Assembly (NCBI RefSeq): GCF_030253575.1
Contig: NC_080563.1
Span: 32,411,001 to 32,475,000, forward strand
Direction: 5' to 3'
DNA from: Rhododendron vialii
Lineage: Eukaryota > Streptophyta > Magnoliopsida > Ericales > Ericaceae
DNA: 64,000 bases
The stretch's first letter is position 1. Every line of letters begins with the position of its first letter. Under the pieces are notes generated by a model. The model did not search any database. It had not been told where the DNA came from and saw only the letters and a list, made by a program, of their open reading frames with translations. The translations under genes and the position numbers were made by a program. Below, piece after piece: positions 46,079-57,990 of this stretch.

Positions 46079-46599
46079 CAAGGATGGAGCCAAGAGGACA
46101 AGTGGCGGCGGTCACCACTGCAACGATTTGAAAAAATGCAATACTATATTATATTAAAATTCATTTTTTACCCCTAGTTTATATATGCCCACCACTACTT
46201 AGATTTTTTTCATTCTTTGTTTGTTATACGGAAAGTCTTTAGTACTCTTGTCCTTTAATAAAGGGGGATGAAAAAAAATATTTCAAAGTCAAATTTAATT
46301 GGCCAAATGAAAAGAAAGCACCGGGCGAAATTGAAGATACCTCACTTTAGTAGATAAAGTAAATTATGATTATTCTTTGTATTCTACTTACATGTGGAAA
46401 ACATCGTTTATTATATTTCGTAGTACGATTTATTTTTTCTATGTATTCTACTTACATGTGGAAAACATCGTTTAATATATTTCGTAGTACGATTTCTTTT
46501 TCCTGAAGTAAATAAATATTCATATTGTAGTCCGTTTTTCAGTTTTTTAAGTAAGTATACATGTTCGCCACCACCATGGTAATCCTGACTCCGTCCCTG
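46079..46599. mobile_element. hAT-type non-autonomous element
   Basis: The termini CAAGGATGGAGCCAAGA and, read in reverse, CAGGGACGGAGTCAGGA match with few differences. The exact 8-bp duplication GCTGACAC flanks the element (46071-46078 and 46600-46607), as hAT transposases make. The 521-bp interior is non-coding and contains a 64-bp tandem duplication (46377-46503). Confidence 0.88.
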
Positions 46600-46607
46600 G
46601 CTGACAC

Positions 46608-47400
46608 TAGACTTCTTCGATTACCTATATAAGCATGAAATTTTGACTTTGTCTTTTACCATTATTTAGATTCATGTTGCTGATCAAAAAAAATATCGTG
46701 TGAAATAGTGGAACTATCATCATAGTTTTCCGTATCACAAATATATCGCACCATCAGCCAAATTATCACGCAGAGCTTTAATTTGTCATCGTCTTATCAT
46801 CTGTCTAGCGAACATGTCGCCCTGGACTCCACCTTGTGATAAGTGCTTCACTCTATCGGATCGGCTCAGATCCGAACCCATCTCGGCTCGTATCAGTTCC
46901 CGATCGGCTCAACATATCGTGATAATTTGCGTCTATCACGCTAGCCGGCTCTCTATAATTATTGCCTCTTGCTGGAAGAAGATGCTGCCGCACATAGATG
47001 TGCGTGGTGGTGACCCTTGTCCGGCATTTTGGCCAGGAGTGGCGTGCACCCTGAAGTCCGTTCCACAATCGTCTCTTTCCAATAATTCATCCCCTGAGAT
47101 CTCAAATACGATTTCGGAGGACTTCCGACTTTCTGACTTTCTGGACAGTGGTTTTACATCCACGATTTGTGTTAAGTACTCAAAGTAGTATGAAACCTTC
47201 AAATTCTCATGCTTGTATGTCACATGTTGTTGGTTCTAATGGATATTGCGCGTGAGGTGTTTCTTGAGTGTTAACAGGTAATTCGCGTCAATAAGTTGTA
47301 TCAGAGAGTATTGTGCTCCTGGCAATAGCCCAAGTTCCGAGTTACGTACCAAGGAGGTCTCTTGTCAAGTCTTAGAAGTTTATTTGAAGAAGTATCGAAG
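46608..47400. other. no recognisable gene (46.6-47.4 kb)
   Basis: A GC-richer stretch (46810-47170) with frames on both strands. None shows a recognisable domain, so I leave it uncalled. Confidence 0.4.
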
Positions 47401-47408
47401 TGAGCAAG

Positions 47409-47665
47409 AGAAAACCAAGAGCCGAAGTTAAGCAAAATAGTAGAACTAAAGAACTAAAGCAGGTAGACCGTTACAACCAAAGAAGCAAGAAAACCAAGAG
47501 CCGAAGTTAAGCAAAATAGTAGAACTAAAGAACTAAAGCAGGTAGACCGTTACAACCAAAGAAGCAAGCAAGAGAAAACCAAGAGCCGAAGTTAAGCAAA
47601 ATAGTAGAACTAAAGAACTAAAGCAGGTAGACAGGTAGACCGTTACAATCAAAGCTGTCGAGCGA
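47409..47665. repeat. three-copy minisatellite, about 80-bp unit
   Basis: Units starting at AAAACCAAGAGCCGAAGTTA near 47411, 47490 and 47575 are nearly identical. Spacing is 79 and then 85 bp, and the last unit has a short extra GGTAGACA. It is not CRISPR: units are contiguous and lack unique spacers. Confidence 0.9.
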
Positions 47666-48040
47666 TCCATCTTAAAACCAAAATTGATCAGTACAGGAAA
47701 ATACATCAAAAACTTTTTATTCCTAGATCTTTCTAAAGGTATTTGTCCAGTCTTGTATTTTCCTTTACAAAAAAATAGTAAGAAACATCGTTTAATAAGA
47801 TTGCGGTTTTGTATTCTCATTTAGATTAAGTTTCACATGCCTAATTTACCCCCAAAAAAGTTTCACATGCCTAGCTTGTTAAATTCTTAGTTGAAATCCG
47901 TAAAAACTAGAAATTGAGATTTGGTTGTGAGTTCTTGCAAATTGCGATTCAGTTTCATTTTTTGAACTTGGGGAAGCTAGATCTGTGGAACCAGATTTGG
48001 TCTTTGGCTCTTGTAACCAATTGATTTAGGTGATGGTTTT

Positions 48041-50376
48041 TGTCACGCCCCGCTTAGCAAACGGCACCCAAAGTGAGCCTGAGTCGGCGCGACCACGTGG
48101 CATTCCACACAGAAGACCAAACCACACCTCACAACCTGTCAGAAATAAACACCCAACGGAAAACTTATTACCTTAACATAAAAATGAGTCAACGTATTGA
48201 CCAACCAATCATGATATCGCACAACCAAGAAACTACATCTGCATTATAATACTTTAAAAATTCTATACTTCAACACATCCACCGACAACTTACTTACAAC
48301 TTGAATAGACCAATTTCTTCATCAACTACCTTCAACGAACTCGACTATCCACAACGTCCAAGGCTAACCTCAAATAGAACGCCAGCTATCGACCAAATTT
48401 AATTACAACCTATAAAATTTAAAAGCTTTAATTATCCTTAGCTACAACTCCTTACAAATTAAGTTCTGCACCAGCTAAAGCACCCCACAACAACGTAACT
48501 AAAATCCTACCTGACGCTAGCAAAACACCTCAACACAACGAATGGTAGTGGACCCACTCTAAGCAACCTGCTACTTGGCAGACCAAAAAGAAAAGCCAGA
48601 GTGTGTGAGATATAGAAATGCTCAACATAATACACATTACCAATGTAATTGAAATACTAGAATGTATACAACGGTTATAACCAACATATCCACCTGACTG
48701 AGCAATAATAATCAATGCACAACAATATGAATGTAATCACATCACATGCAGTGGCACGTCTGCCACATCCCATGTACTCAAGATAAGGTGTCCCACATAC
48801 CATGCTCCCATCCACCGACAATTAGCCGGCATGGCATACGATATGGTATGCCTCACACGCTAACCTTCGGCGGTTCAATCAACACCTATCAGCATTCATT
48901 TTTATCAAACACGCATATCACAACTAAATCTTGTGTCCCACATACCATGCTCTCAACTATCGTCCATTGAACGATATGGCTTAGGACATGGTGTGCCTCA
49001 CACGCAAACTTTCACAACATATCAAAAGCTAATCAACAATAGCATGATATATACTCCTCATTACAACATCTCATTAAAAATAACCATATCGAAAGCTAAT
49101 CACGAATAATAAGATATACACTCACCACCACAGCAATATTATATAGAGAAGAACCATATCAAACACACTCACCTTTGTATCGACCGAGGTACGCTAAATT
49201 TACGATTTCGGAATCTCCCCAATTGACTAGCTTGTTACCTAGTCACAAGCTAACCATATCAGTTTATTGAACGCTTAAACGTTACCACCAACTCCTGAAA
49301 ATAATCTATAACACTAACAATAGATTAATGATACTTAACGCATACAAGCATGTCCATCTTAAAAGTTTATAAGTGTCCCTAAACAAGTGTAACACTCAAA
49401 CACCACATCACCCCTACATTTGATCTGAAATCTACAACCAACCTGTCGTATTCTGCCTATAACTTCTTATAGGGTTGAAACAAGATCATGAAACCACCAC
49501 CATTAAAAAGTACACCTCCGGTACATGAATTTTGATATAAAATTTGTTAAAAATGAGTCCGAATGATAAAATTATGCTTGTCTGAAATTACACAGTAACC
49601 TGTCCAAAATCACAGATTCTGCACGTCTATCAACTTCAAATCAAAAACTGATATAACCTGCTACAAACTAAGTCACAACTCTCACATATTCTGAAAGACA
49701 TACGAGTCTAGTTTTAGAATAAAAAACTCGTGCGCAAACCCGATACCCGAGCTAAGAAATATGACCATTTTTTCAAAATGTGTCAGTGCAGCAAATACAA
49801 AACTCAGCAAGAACACACTAATTTATAAAATGAGTCAAACTTAGACCATACAACAAAATGAACTAAAATTCGGTAGAGATCATAACATCTCAAAGTTTAT
49901 CCCTAATTTTTCTCAGATTTTTCACAATAAAGGAACCTAGTCAAAATCATCCCCAAACTCAGAAATTCTGTACAGCGAAGCACAATTTCCAGCAGAACAG
50001 TTTGTGTTCGAAAATTCATTAAAAATTGAATAATTAATACTTTTTAGTAATTTCAATACCAAAACATCCCCAACTTATCAATCTTTAAAACTCATAAGGA
50101 CCCATAACCAGAAAGGTCGCTTAACTATAAAAAAATTGATAAAAGACACAGTTCTGTAAGCTGTTTGCTCAAAAATAGGAATCCGACCACAGCTTGATTT
50201 ACGATTTTTATCTTTTTCCAAAATTCTCAGAAAATTCTAAAAATTTAACATGATACAATAGACACACTAATGAACCTTCAATAAAAATACCAAAAATTTA
50301 AAAGCTTTCTAGGTACCTTGAATAATTTCGTAAAGAACAGACCATAGTCTCCGGCCTCCTCTTCCTTCTCTTCTGC

Positions 50377-50412
<36 letters not shown>

Positions 50413-50631
50413 GCCGCATCTCTCTCTCTCTCTCTACATAAATGATATTTTGCTATATAAGGACACAGGAGAATTTATCACATGCAAGTGGAATCACGTC
50501 CTAACTTATACTCCAATCACAAATCACACACAGGACCTTCGCAAGTTCTATTGTTGACGATTTAAACCCCTAAAACACATAGTTCAATTAAAAGTAATTG
50601 AAATACCGAAATATCCGGAGTGGGTATTACA
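48041..50631 (-). mobile_element. 2.6-kb solo LTR (Ty3/gypsy-like)
   Basis: On the minus strand the element starts TGTAATACCC and ends GGGGCGTGACA, a form typical of large chromovirus/Tekay-type LTRs. A perfect 5-bp duplication GTTTT flanks it (48036-48040 and 50632-50636). No internal region, primer site or second LTR is present, so recombination between LTRs has probably removed the rest. The sequence is non-coding. CT microsatellites occur at 50380-50409 and 50420-50435. It lies between the two NAM-associated genes and accounts for much of their distance. Confidence 0.85.
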
Positions 50632-50636
50632 GTTTT

Positions 50637-51124
50637 GGAGCTCCCTGACGGTGATGGTACGGCATTAATTTGCTGCGAATCCAGCGTTGTTCCGACTTTG
50701 ACCTCCAACAGAATTGGGCATGTATGGCGCATGGTGCACACCGTGATTCTCCCCCCCCCCCCCACACCACCTTTTGGAGCGGAATGATGCGTCCAATACC
50801 AGAGCTGACTTCAAGCGGCTTTTCTTATTTTGTTTTGTTGTATTTTACTTTCTTTAGTTGTATTTTGTTTCGTTGTTTTTTAGGCCTATAGGCTGCACAA
50901 TTTTTATCTTCTTCTTCTTCTTCTTTTTTATAATATAAGTTGCCTTAGGATTTGAGGGGCCTTGGACCCTATTCACCAACACATTTATACATCACTTTTT
51001 AGCATGCAATGGTCCTCTAAAGACAGCCTCAGGCTCAGCATTCCTAAAAGTACCCAGCAGAATTGACTAGACCTGTTTCTAGTTTGCTTTTATCATGCAT
51101 CCCCCTGTATTTTTTTGACCAACG
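50637..51124. other. no recognisable gene; right flank of solo LTR
   Basis: The host sequence on both sides of the solo LTR joins as TTTAGGTGATG-GTTTT-GGAGCTCCCTGACGG and gives a short open frame (about 50630-50760) that I could not identify. A C run lies at 50751-50763. Confidence 0.4.
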
Positions 51125-53440
51125 TCTATACCAAAACCCCTTACAAATTAGATCATCCATTTCTATGTCATCAAGGCAGGATTGTATTCTGCAGGCCGGG
51201 GAGCTTCTGTCATAGCCCATCATCCTCTCATTAGCCTTCTTCTGAACCTAAGGTTGAGATTGGTAAGGTAATTAAGATTCCAAGTTATTAAAAGAAGAAG
51301 ACCAAATTTTTGTACGTACCATATATACCCAACCCGAAACTAAAACCTCCCTTTGGGATGTTAATGAGTTCAAGGCTGGGAACAGTTTTCTTTTGCATTT
51401 GTTTTTCGGCATAACAGCTTTCCGTTTTCAAAACGTTGATCATGTTAGAGCATTTGTAATGGTCTTCCATTTTCCATTTTTCAATTTAAAGCCGTAAAAT
51501 AACTAGCACTGAAGAATTAGACAACCGGTCTCTCCGCCCAAATAATGACTTTGTCGATCATTTCTTGCCACATCGACCATTCTCTCTTCAAACAGAATTC
51601 GTAAGATTCAACCACCAGGCGAAAAGCTTCAGCAGAAATTCATTTGATATTGATAAGAAAACGAACAGACAAAAGCATCAGAAATCCGTAAAAATTCACA
51701 CAGAATCAATAAATTCATCCGGAAACACCTAAAAACAAAGATGAAATCAACATTGAAAGGAATACACATAAGAGAGAATAACAAAATTCAGGAATGGTGT
51801 TCCCAAGGGTCAGCCTTCTTTCGGCTTGGCAAAACATATCCCTCTACCATCCTTCCATGTTCCAACCACCAACCAAATTTTAATTACTACTAGTTAAACA
51901 ACCAACATTATATCGGCCGCCATGAACATCATTAAGCCGGAAATTCGTAAAATATATCGTAAATCGTAGTTACAATTAAATGAAATAGTTTGCAATAACA
52001 GTCGCATAAAATTGAGGCCAAAGGAACCTATCCAACTGAGACGTTCACTCCCCAATAGCGAAATCGCAGCGATTGAGGTCAGATAATCAACCCGAGATGT
52101 TCAAACGGTTAAACGCTTTCGAGATGATCTCATCCTTGCGCATCGCCCAGTAAAGCTGTGCTTGAGGGTCCATTTTAGACGTGTCCATGAACATAATTGC
52201 GTCGTCCCTCTCTTGTTGCTTAGCGGCTACCTGTTTGTCCTCGATTTCCTGCATCTTCTTCGCCAGCCGTAGTCTTTTTTCCTCTAGTTGATCCTTCCTC
52301 GCTTCAGCCTTCCTTGCTTGCTTGTTAAGTTGATCGATGAAATCGTCGATATGGGAGGTCTCAACGTCTACCGCCTTGGCTTTTCCTCGTGGCCGTTCCT
52401 TTTCGGCTTCCCTTCCACCCGACCTTTCGTCGTCTGGAGGGTGACTGCATCCTCGACAAGTTTTTTGCTCGGATTCTTGCGAAGGGGAGGGGGCATCGAC
52501 AAGTTGAGAGTCTCCCGAGAATTGGGAGCCGGAATCGGTCGCCTTTGTAGGCGTGTTTGGCCTTTTGGTGTCAGCCATATCTTCCCACCTTATTCTATGC
52601 TGCAAGATTTCCCAGCAATGATCCATGTCGAACGGATGTCTTTCATACTCCACATACAAAAATTTTGCTTGATGAGCCTATAGTATGTGAGAAACGAAAC
52701 AAAAAATAAGAAAAGTAAACCAAATAAATTTTGGAAAGACTACGTTAACGAGGAAGCTAATTAATTATCTCACCATTTGAGACTCCGTTAGTCCCTTCTG
52801 ACACTCATGTTTGATTCGCGTGAAATACGCATGAAATTTGAAACAACGCGTCATGATTTTCTCCCACCGAGTCTGAACAGAGTCTTGTGATCGCGATTTA
52901 TTCTTCGTGCTTTGGACAAACTTTTCGAAGATGGCATTGCAGAGATTAGATTGCGATTGCAAGTTTCCATCCCGTAAATCTTCAAGAGCGGACAAGAAAG
53001 CTTCGCAAATTGCTACATCTTCACCGGACGTGAACGATGGTTCCGTCGTCGTTTTGATGGTTTTGGTTGTGTTGAAATAACTGACAGATTGGTCAACCGA
53101 CATTTCTGTAAATTCTTGTTCTTGTTGCCACAATTTATACGAGAAAAAAGTAGCCACAAATTTCATACATTGCTATATTTGGCAATTTGACCATTGAGTT
53201 TCAAAACAGCAAGAAGGGAAAAAAGAGCCGTTGGAAAATAAAAGCATCTTGCGAGTTCCTCTCACCTAGGAATAGCAATTCGAGGGAAAACTGTTGGATT
53301 TGAATGGTTGGGATTTGGATAATTCAACAAGGGCCTCAAATTTTCAACAAAATGCACAAATGATCGCCAGTAAATTTCGGAAGCGTAGAGCAAAACGGGA
53401 CAGAAACGATCTCTGCACTCTATTTTTTTACGATGGAATG
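51125..53440. repeat. second segmental duplication, copy D
   Basis: Collinear partner of 43140-46070, in the same orientation, about 7.5 kb away, without the two MITEs. Confidence 0.85.
52087..53103 (-). CDS. NAM-associated-domain protein, two exons (copy D)
   Basis: Exons are 53103-52774 and 52677-52087, with the same borders as copy C (intron starts GTGAGATAA, ends CTATAG). The product is about 306 aa: SFTSGEDVAICEAFLSALED and TRWEKIMTRCFKFHAYFTRI in exon 1; VEYERHPFDMDHCWEILQ, a polar linker and a coiled coil (DQLEEKRLRLAKKMQEIEDK) in exon 2. Both copies are free of stops despite clear divergence, and many differences are conservative, which hints at selection on protein. Function is inferred only as a DNA-binding, transposon-related or domesticated factor. 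Confidence 0.78.
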
Positions 53441-54186
53441 CGTTAAATTTGTCATTTAATTTGCTTAAAGGATTATGTTTTGTGTAACTTTAACAACTAA
53501 ATGCTAAATTGTTGGGATAAAACGCGGAAGCACCCAAGAACCGAGATTCAAACACAACCACAATCACAACCAATGGAAGTAAGATGAAAAATAAAATAGA
53601 GAGCTAGAGACACGCAAGAATTATGTGGTTCGGCAATAACACACCTACTCCACGGAGAGAATTCCGTTCTTTCACTATGAGAGAATTAGTACAAGAGAAC
53701 ATCTGAGTTTGAAAACCCAAACTCAACCCCTTATACATCCACTTTCACCAAGAACCCACTCTCACACCAAGCACAAGACTTGACACTTGCACTCACTGTT
53801 TTTCACCTCACCTCACTCTCTCTGCCGAAAAAAGAACTTCCCTCATCCCATTATATAAACATCTATCAACCCATGCATTAAAAGCATAATACATGTTCCC
53901 ATGAGTGAATGGAAGGTCACACGACAAAATGAGCCAGCTAGCACAACAGCTAGCACTTTGGGAAAAACAGAAACTGAACCATGTGCAAGACTTTGAGAAT
54001 TTTCATTTATTGGGAATTTGAACCAACCCAACAAATCTCCACCTTGGTGAAAAATTCCACGGATCACCGCACCACCACCAAGCCTTGAAAACGGCAGCTA
54101 CACGTCCAGAATCACATTAAGGTCCAACAATTTGATTCAAACCACACGGCCAATTCACGTGTGTAGCCGCCCCGTGCCAATAATCA

Positions 54187-55456
54187 TCAATTGACACGAG
54201 AGTAGGACCTCGACCCGTCCTCTCTACCAACAGGATTTTCACTCTCACAAACATTGGCAACTTGGAAACATGACTTTGTATTCGCCGCAAAAGACTCATA
54301 CCTTGGGTACCCATTTCCTTGTGCACACCGTTTCCAAACCTTTGTCAAGTAAAGAGTTTTGCCAATCAACTGATACAACCCTTTGCACTTCTCTCCTTTC
54401 ATTAGGACCTTATCGCCGCGAGTGATTTTTATGGCTCCACCTCCAGCAAAATACTTGCACCCAATGGAATCCATCCGGCTAAGTGAAATTAGATTCCTTT
54501 GCAACTTCGGGACATAAGCCACACCACCCAAAGTACGAACCGCTCCATCAAATATTTTTATCTTTACATTCCCAAAAACCTCGAATTTCACATGAAGTTC
54601 CATCGCCTAAAAACAGTGACCCACCATCTTTTCCTTGGAATGTATCAAAAAATTCTTTCTTGGAGCAAACATGCATAGTGCAACCCGAATCTAAAATCCA
54701 CTCATCACGAGAAGAAGTGTTTATACCTTCGGAGATTGTGAGAAGATCTCCATCATCCGCTACCACCAAAGAACTACCACTCGAAGCATCATCAAATTTC
54801 TTCCCTTTGTTCTTGCGCAAAGGACAATCGCGCTTCACATGGCCAAATTCTTTGCAACTGTAGCATTGTACACCCTTTCCTCTGGAACTAGACCCGAAGC
54901 TGTTGTTTCCTCCGGATGTACCATCAGATGTCCTTCCCCGATTCTCACTTTGAACCGCAAGTGCCGAATTTTCTCTACCCTCAGAACTTGATTTTTTCTG
55001 AGTAAAATGAGAAACCAACATTGACTGCACTTGCTCCAAACTCACAGTATCTTTCCCATACAAGAGAGTTGTCACCAAAGTATCATATGAAGTCGGAAGT
55101 GAAGTAAGAAGCAAAAGGGCCTTGTCTTCCTCTTCTATCTTTGCGTCGATTTTCCGAAGTTGATCCAAATAACCATTGAACACGTTCATGTGCTCCATGA
55201 GGTTCCCGCCTTCCTCCATCTTCAGCTTGTACAACTGTCGCTTCAGATGCAACTTGTTGGTCAAGCTCTTCGCAAGGTAGAGCTTTTCCAACTTCTCCCA
55301 CAAGGCCGATGCCGAATCCTCATCCATAACATGGTTGATAATATTATTAGCAATACAGAGCTGAATAGTGCTCGAACACTTCGACTCCAACTCCTCCCAA
55401 TCATTATCTTTCATTGTCTCCGGCTTTGCATCCTTTCCCTTCAACACCCTAGCCAA
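54187..55456 (-). pseudogene. gag - zinc knuckle - protease remnant of the copia element
   Basis: The frame 55456-54548 contains the UBN2-type gag region (VMDEDSASALWEKLEKLYLA), a CCHC zinc knuckle (CYSCKEFGHVKRDC) and the aspartic protease site (WILDSGCTMHVC). A second frame (54603-54187) continues protease and pre-integrase-like sequence (YVPKLQRNLISLSRMDSIGC). The reading frame changes between them and the polymerase part is missing. Confidence 0.85.
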
Positions 55457-56113
55457 CCCTTGTTAAACAAGGATATCCTTCACTCTCCTTTGCCATAGGG
55501 TAAAGCTGCTGCTTCCATTAAACTGTTTAAGAGAAAACTGAGAGTTAACTTGATTTTTTCTGAGTAAAATGAGAAACCAACGCTGACTGCACCTGCTCCA
55601 AACTCACTGTATCTTTCCCATACAAGCGAGTCGTCACCAAAGTATCATATGAAGTCGGAAGTGAAGTAAGAAGCAAAAGGGCCTTGTCTTCCTCTTCTAT
55701 CTTTACGTTGATTTTTCAAAGCTGATCCAAATAACCATTGAACACGTTCATGTGCTCAATGAGGTTCCTGCCTTCCTCCATCTTCAGCTTGTACAACTGT
55801 TGCTTCAGATGCAACTTGTTAGTCAAGCTCTTCGCAAGGTAGAGCTTTTCCAACTTCTCCCACAAGGCCGATGCCGAATCCTCATCCATAACATGGTTGA
55901 TAATATTATCAGCAATACAGAGCCGAATAGTGCTCACACACTTCGACTCCAACTCCTCCCAATCATCATCTTTCATCGTCTTCGGCTTCGCATCCTTTCC
56001 CTTCAACACCCTAGCCAACCCTTGTTGAACAAGGATATCCTTCACCCTCCTTTGCCATAGGGTAAAGCTGCCACTTCCATTAAACTGCTCAAGAGAAAAC
56101 TGAGAGTTGATCG
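54987..56113. repeat. 562-bp tandem duplication of the gag 5' part
   Basis: 54987-55548 and 55549-56113 are direct repeats (for example TATCATATGAAGTCGGAAG at 55081 and 55643). The first gag copy (56123-55716) runs into a stop before the second, so the duplication separates the natural start from the zinc-knuckle part. The copies differ at many positions, so the event is not recent. Confidence 0.9.
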
Positions 56114-56712
56114 TTGCCCTCATTGTGGATGTAACAAAACCCGAATCTCAAACACCGGTCAAGAACCAAGCCGACTCTGATACCACTTGTTGGGATAAAA
56201 CGCAAAAGCACCCAAGAACCGAGATTCAAACACAACTACAATCGCAACCAATGGAAGTAAGATGAAAAATAAAATAGAGAGCTAGAGACAAGCAAGAATT
56301 ACGTGGTTCGGCAATAACACGCCTACTCCACGGAGAGGATCCCGTTCTTTCACTATGAGAGAGTTAGTACAAGAGAACACCCGAATTTGAAAACCCAAAC
56401 CCAACCTCTTATACACCCACTCTCACCAAGAACCCACTCTCACACCAAGCACAAGACTTGACACTTGCACTCACTGTTTTTCACCTCACCTCACTCCCTC
56501 TGCGCAAAAAAAGAACTTCCTTCATCCCATTATATAAACATCTATTAACCCATGCATTAAAAGCATAATACATGTTCCCACGAGTGAATGGAAGGTCACA
56601 CGACAAAATGAGCAAGCTAGCACAACAGCTAGCACTTTGGGAAAAACAGAAACTGAACCATGTGCAAGACTTTGAGAATTTTCATTTATTGAGAATATGA
56701 ACCAACCCAACA

Positions 56713-57134
56713 TAAACTTTTTGAGTGCCCGGTGAAAAAAAAAAAAAACACAACATTTCGAGTGCGTTCAATAGAAATTGTCTTTCTTTTATTTTCGTAA
56801 TTCGGAACCGACTCCCCCAACCGTAACTCCAGATCGTTTGGCCGCACCATAACCCCTTTCCATAACTATTTTGCTCATGCTTCTTTTTTTTCTTTTTTCT
56901 TTTTGGTAAACATTTTGCTCATGCTTCCCGCTCGCAGGAAACCGACCTGAAGAGTTTTACTCTTAGGTGGAGTTCTACTAAGCAAAAAGTGAAAAAAGTT
57001 AGTTTTGTTCTTATTCAAATTTTGTTTACGTTTGTTAGTTTTGCGCCAAACTTTTGTGAATTATTGATTTGTCTTGACGAAAGAAATTTGAAAACCCGAA
57101 TTTTTTAACTTTTACCCAAATATTTTAAAAAATA
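56713..57134. other. spacer, no gene recognised
   Basis: AT-rich spacer between the copia element and a Stowaway MITE. Confidence 0.5.
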
Positions 57135-57368
57135 CTCCCTCCGTTCCAAAATGACTGACCTTTTTGGAATTTCGTATTATTTTAAAATGCTTATATCTTC
57201 TGATTTATGAAGTTTTATGTTATTTTGAAAACTTTGTTTAATAGAACTAATTAAAATCTATTAAACAATATCCATATTGTATATTTTTTAACACTCATAT
57301 TAAAAGATATAAGCAATTGAAAATGACATGCTTTCCCAAAAAGGCCTCTCATTTTGGAATGGATGGAG
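57135..57368. mobile_element. Stowaway MITE
   Basis: The termini CTCCCTCCGTTCCAAAATGA and, read in reverse, CTCCATCCATTCCAAAATGA are flanked by TA on both sides (57133-57134 and 57369-57370). Size and termini are typical of Tc1/mariner-derived Stowaway elements. Confidence 0.93.
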
Positions 57369-57817
57369 TATCTACTTTTATTAAGCTAAGTCTGCCATCT
57401 CTGATGTCAGGTGGCTTTGATTTGAGGGCATAGTTTCGCAGCAAAACAAGTATGGGGGGGGGGGGGAACTGTTTCAGTGGTACTTTGAGAGCAGCCACTT
57501 TGTGCATATTGCCAAATGTTAGGTTTGTCTCCAATCTTTCCCCGTCCATACTCCCAATGATTGGGGACTATATGAGTTCTGTTGTTGTTGTGTTATATCT
57601 ACTTTTATTATTAAGCTTAAAAAGTGCAAAAAGAGTGGAACTCCACCTCAATAGAAGTTGAACTAGGCTCGGCACTTTGCACAGGCGAACAACGCCAATG
57701 CCTACGGCTCCCATTTGGTGGACGTGTTTACATATCTATGCGGACAAATTACTGATCTGGACCATCTGGTCGTGTGGTTCAGCGGTAGGGAATACTTGTG
57801 TTGCGGATGCTCTCAAG

Positions 57818-57990
57818 CACCTCCGCCAAGTGGGTGCCGAGCAATCGATCCAGTTGTCTCGTGAATCAATAGTTCGGATCTTGACTAAGTAATGGACGGT
57901 TCAGATCTATATGCGTTCAAATTTAATCTAAATCGTCTGTGACGAGAATAACGACTGGATGCTGCTCGACACCCGGCTTGCCAAAGAGTG
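57818..57990. mobile_element. short fold-back MITE, family 1 (second copy)
   Basis: The inverted parts GTGGGTGCCGAGCA (57830) and TGCTCGACACCC (57962) are followed inward by ATCCAGTTGTCTCGT and ACGAGAATAACGACTGGAT. The middle has ATGGACGGTTCAGATC. It resembles the element at 40870-41043 in ends and layout. Confidence 0.7.

Larger units (their letters stand above)
53510..56712 (-). mobile_element. copia-type (TNT1-like) LTR retroelement with gag/protease only
   Basis: LTRs at 53510-54033 and 56188-56712 (about 525 bp each) start TGTTGGG(A) and end in its inverse CCCAACA, and differ at several sites. On the minus strand the 5' LTR (56712-56188) is followed by AGTGGTATCAGAGTCGGC, a primer-binding site, and the 3' LTR is preceded by the purine tract AAGGTGGAGATT. 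The flanks TAAAT and TAAAC match at 4 of 5 bases. The 2.15-kb interior has gag and protease fragments but no integrase, reverse transcriptase or RNase H, so it cannot move by itself. Confidence 0.92.

Noticed and set aside
46810..47223. Opposed 124-aa and 95-aa frames
   Set aside because: The GC-richer stretch lets both strands stay open. No family recognised, so neither is called.
47409..47665. CRISPR-like repeat array
   Set aside because: Three contiguous ~80-bp units without unique spacers in a plant genome; it is a minisatellite.
50637..50800. Possible exon (VLELPDGDGTA.. GHVWRM) cut by the solo LTR
   Set aside because: Vaguely like an enzyme beta-strand region but too short to assign; left as a search suggestion only.
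57760..57800. tRNA-like word GTGGTTCAGCGGTAGGG
   Set aside because: Resembles a tRNA D-arm box, but no acceptor stem or T-loop partner fits; it lies just outside a MITE.
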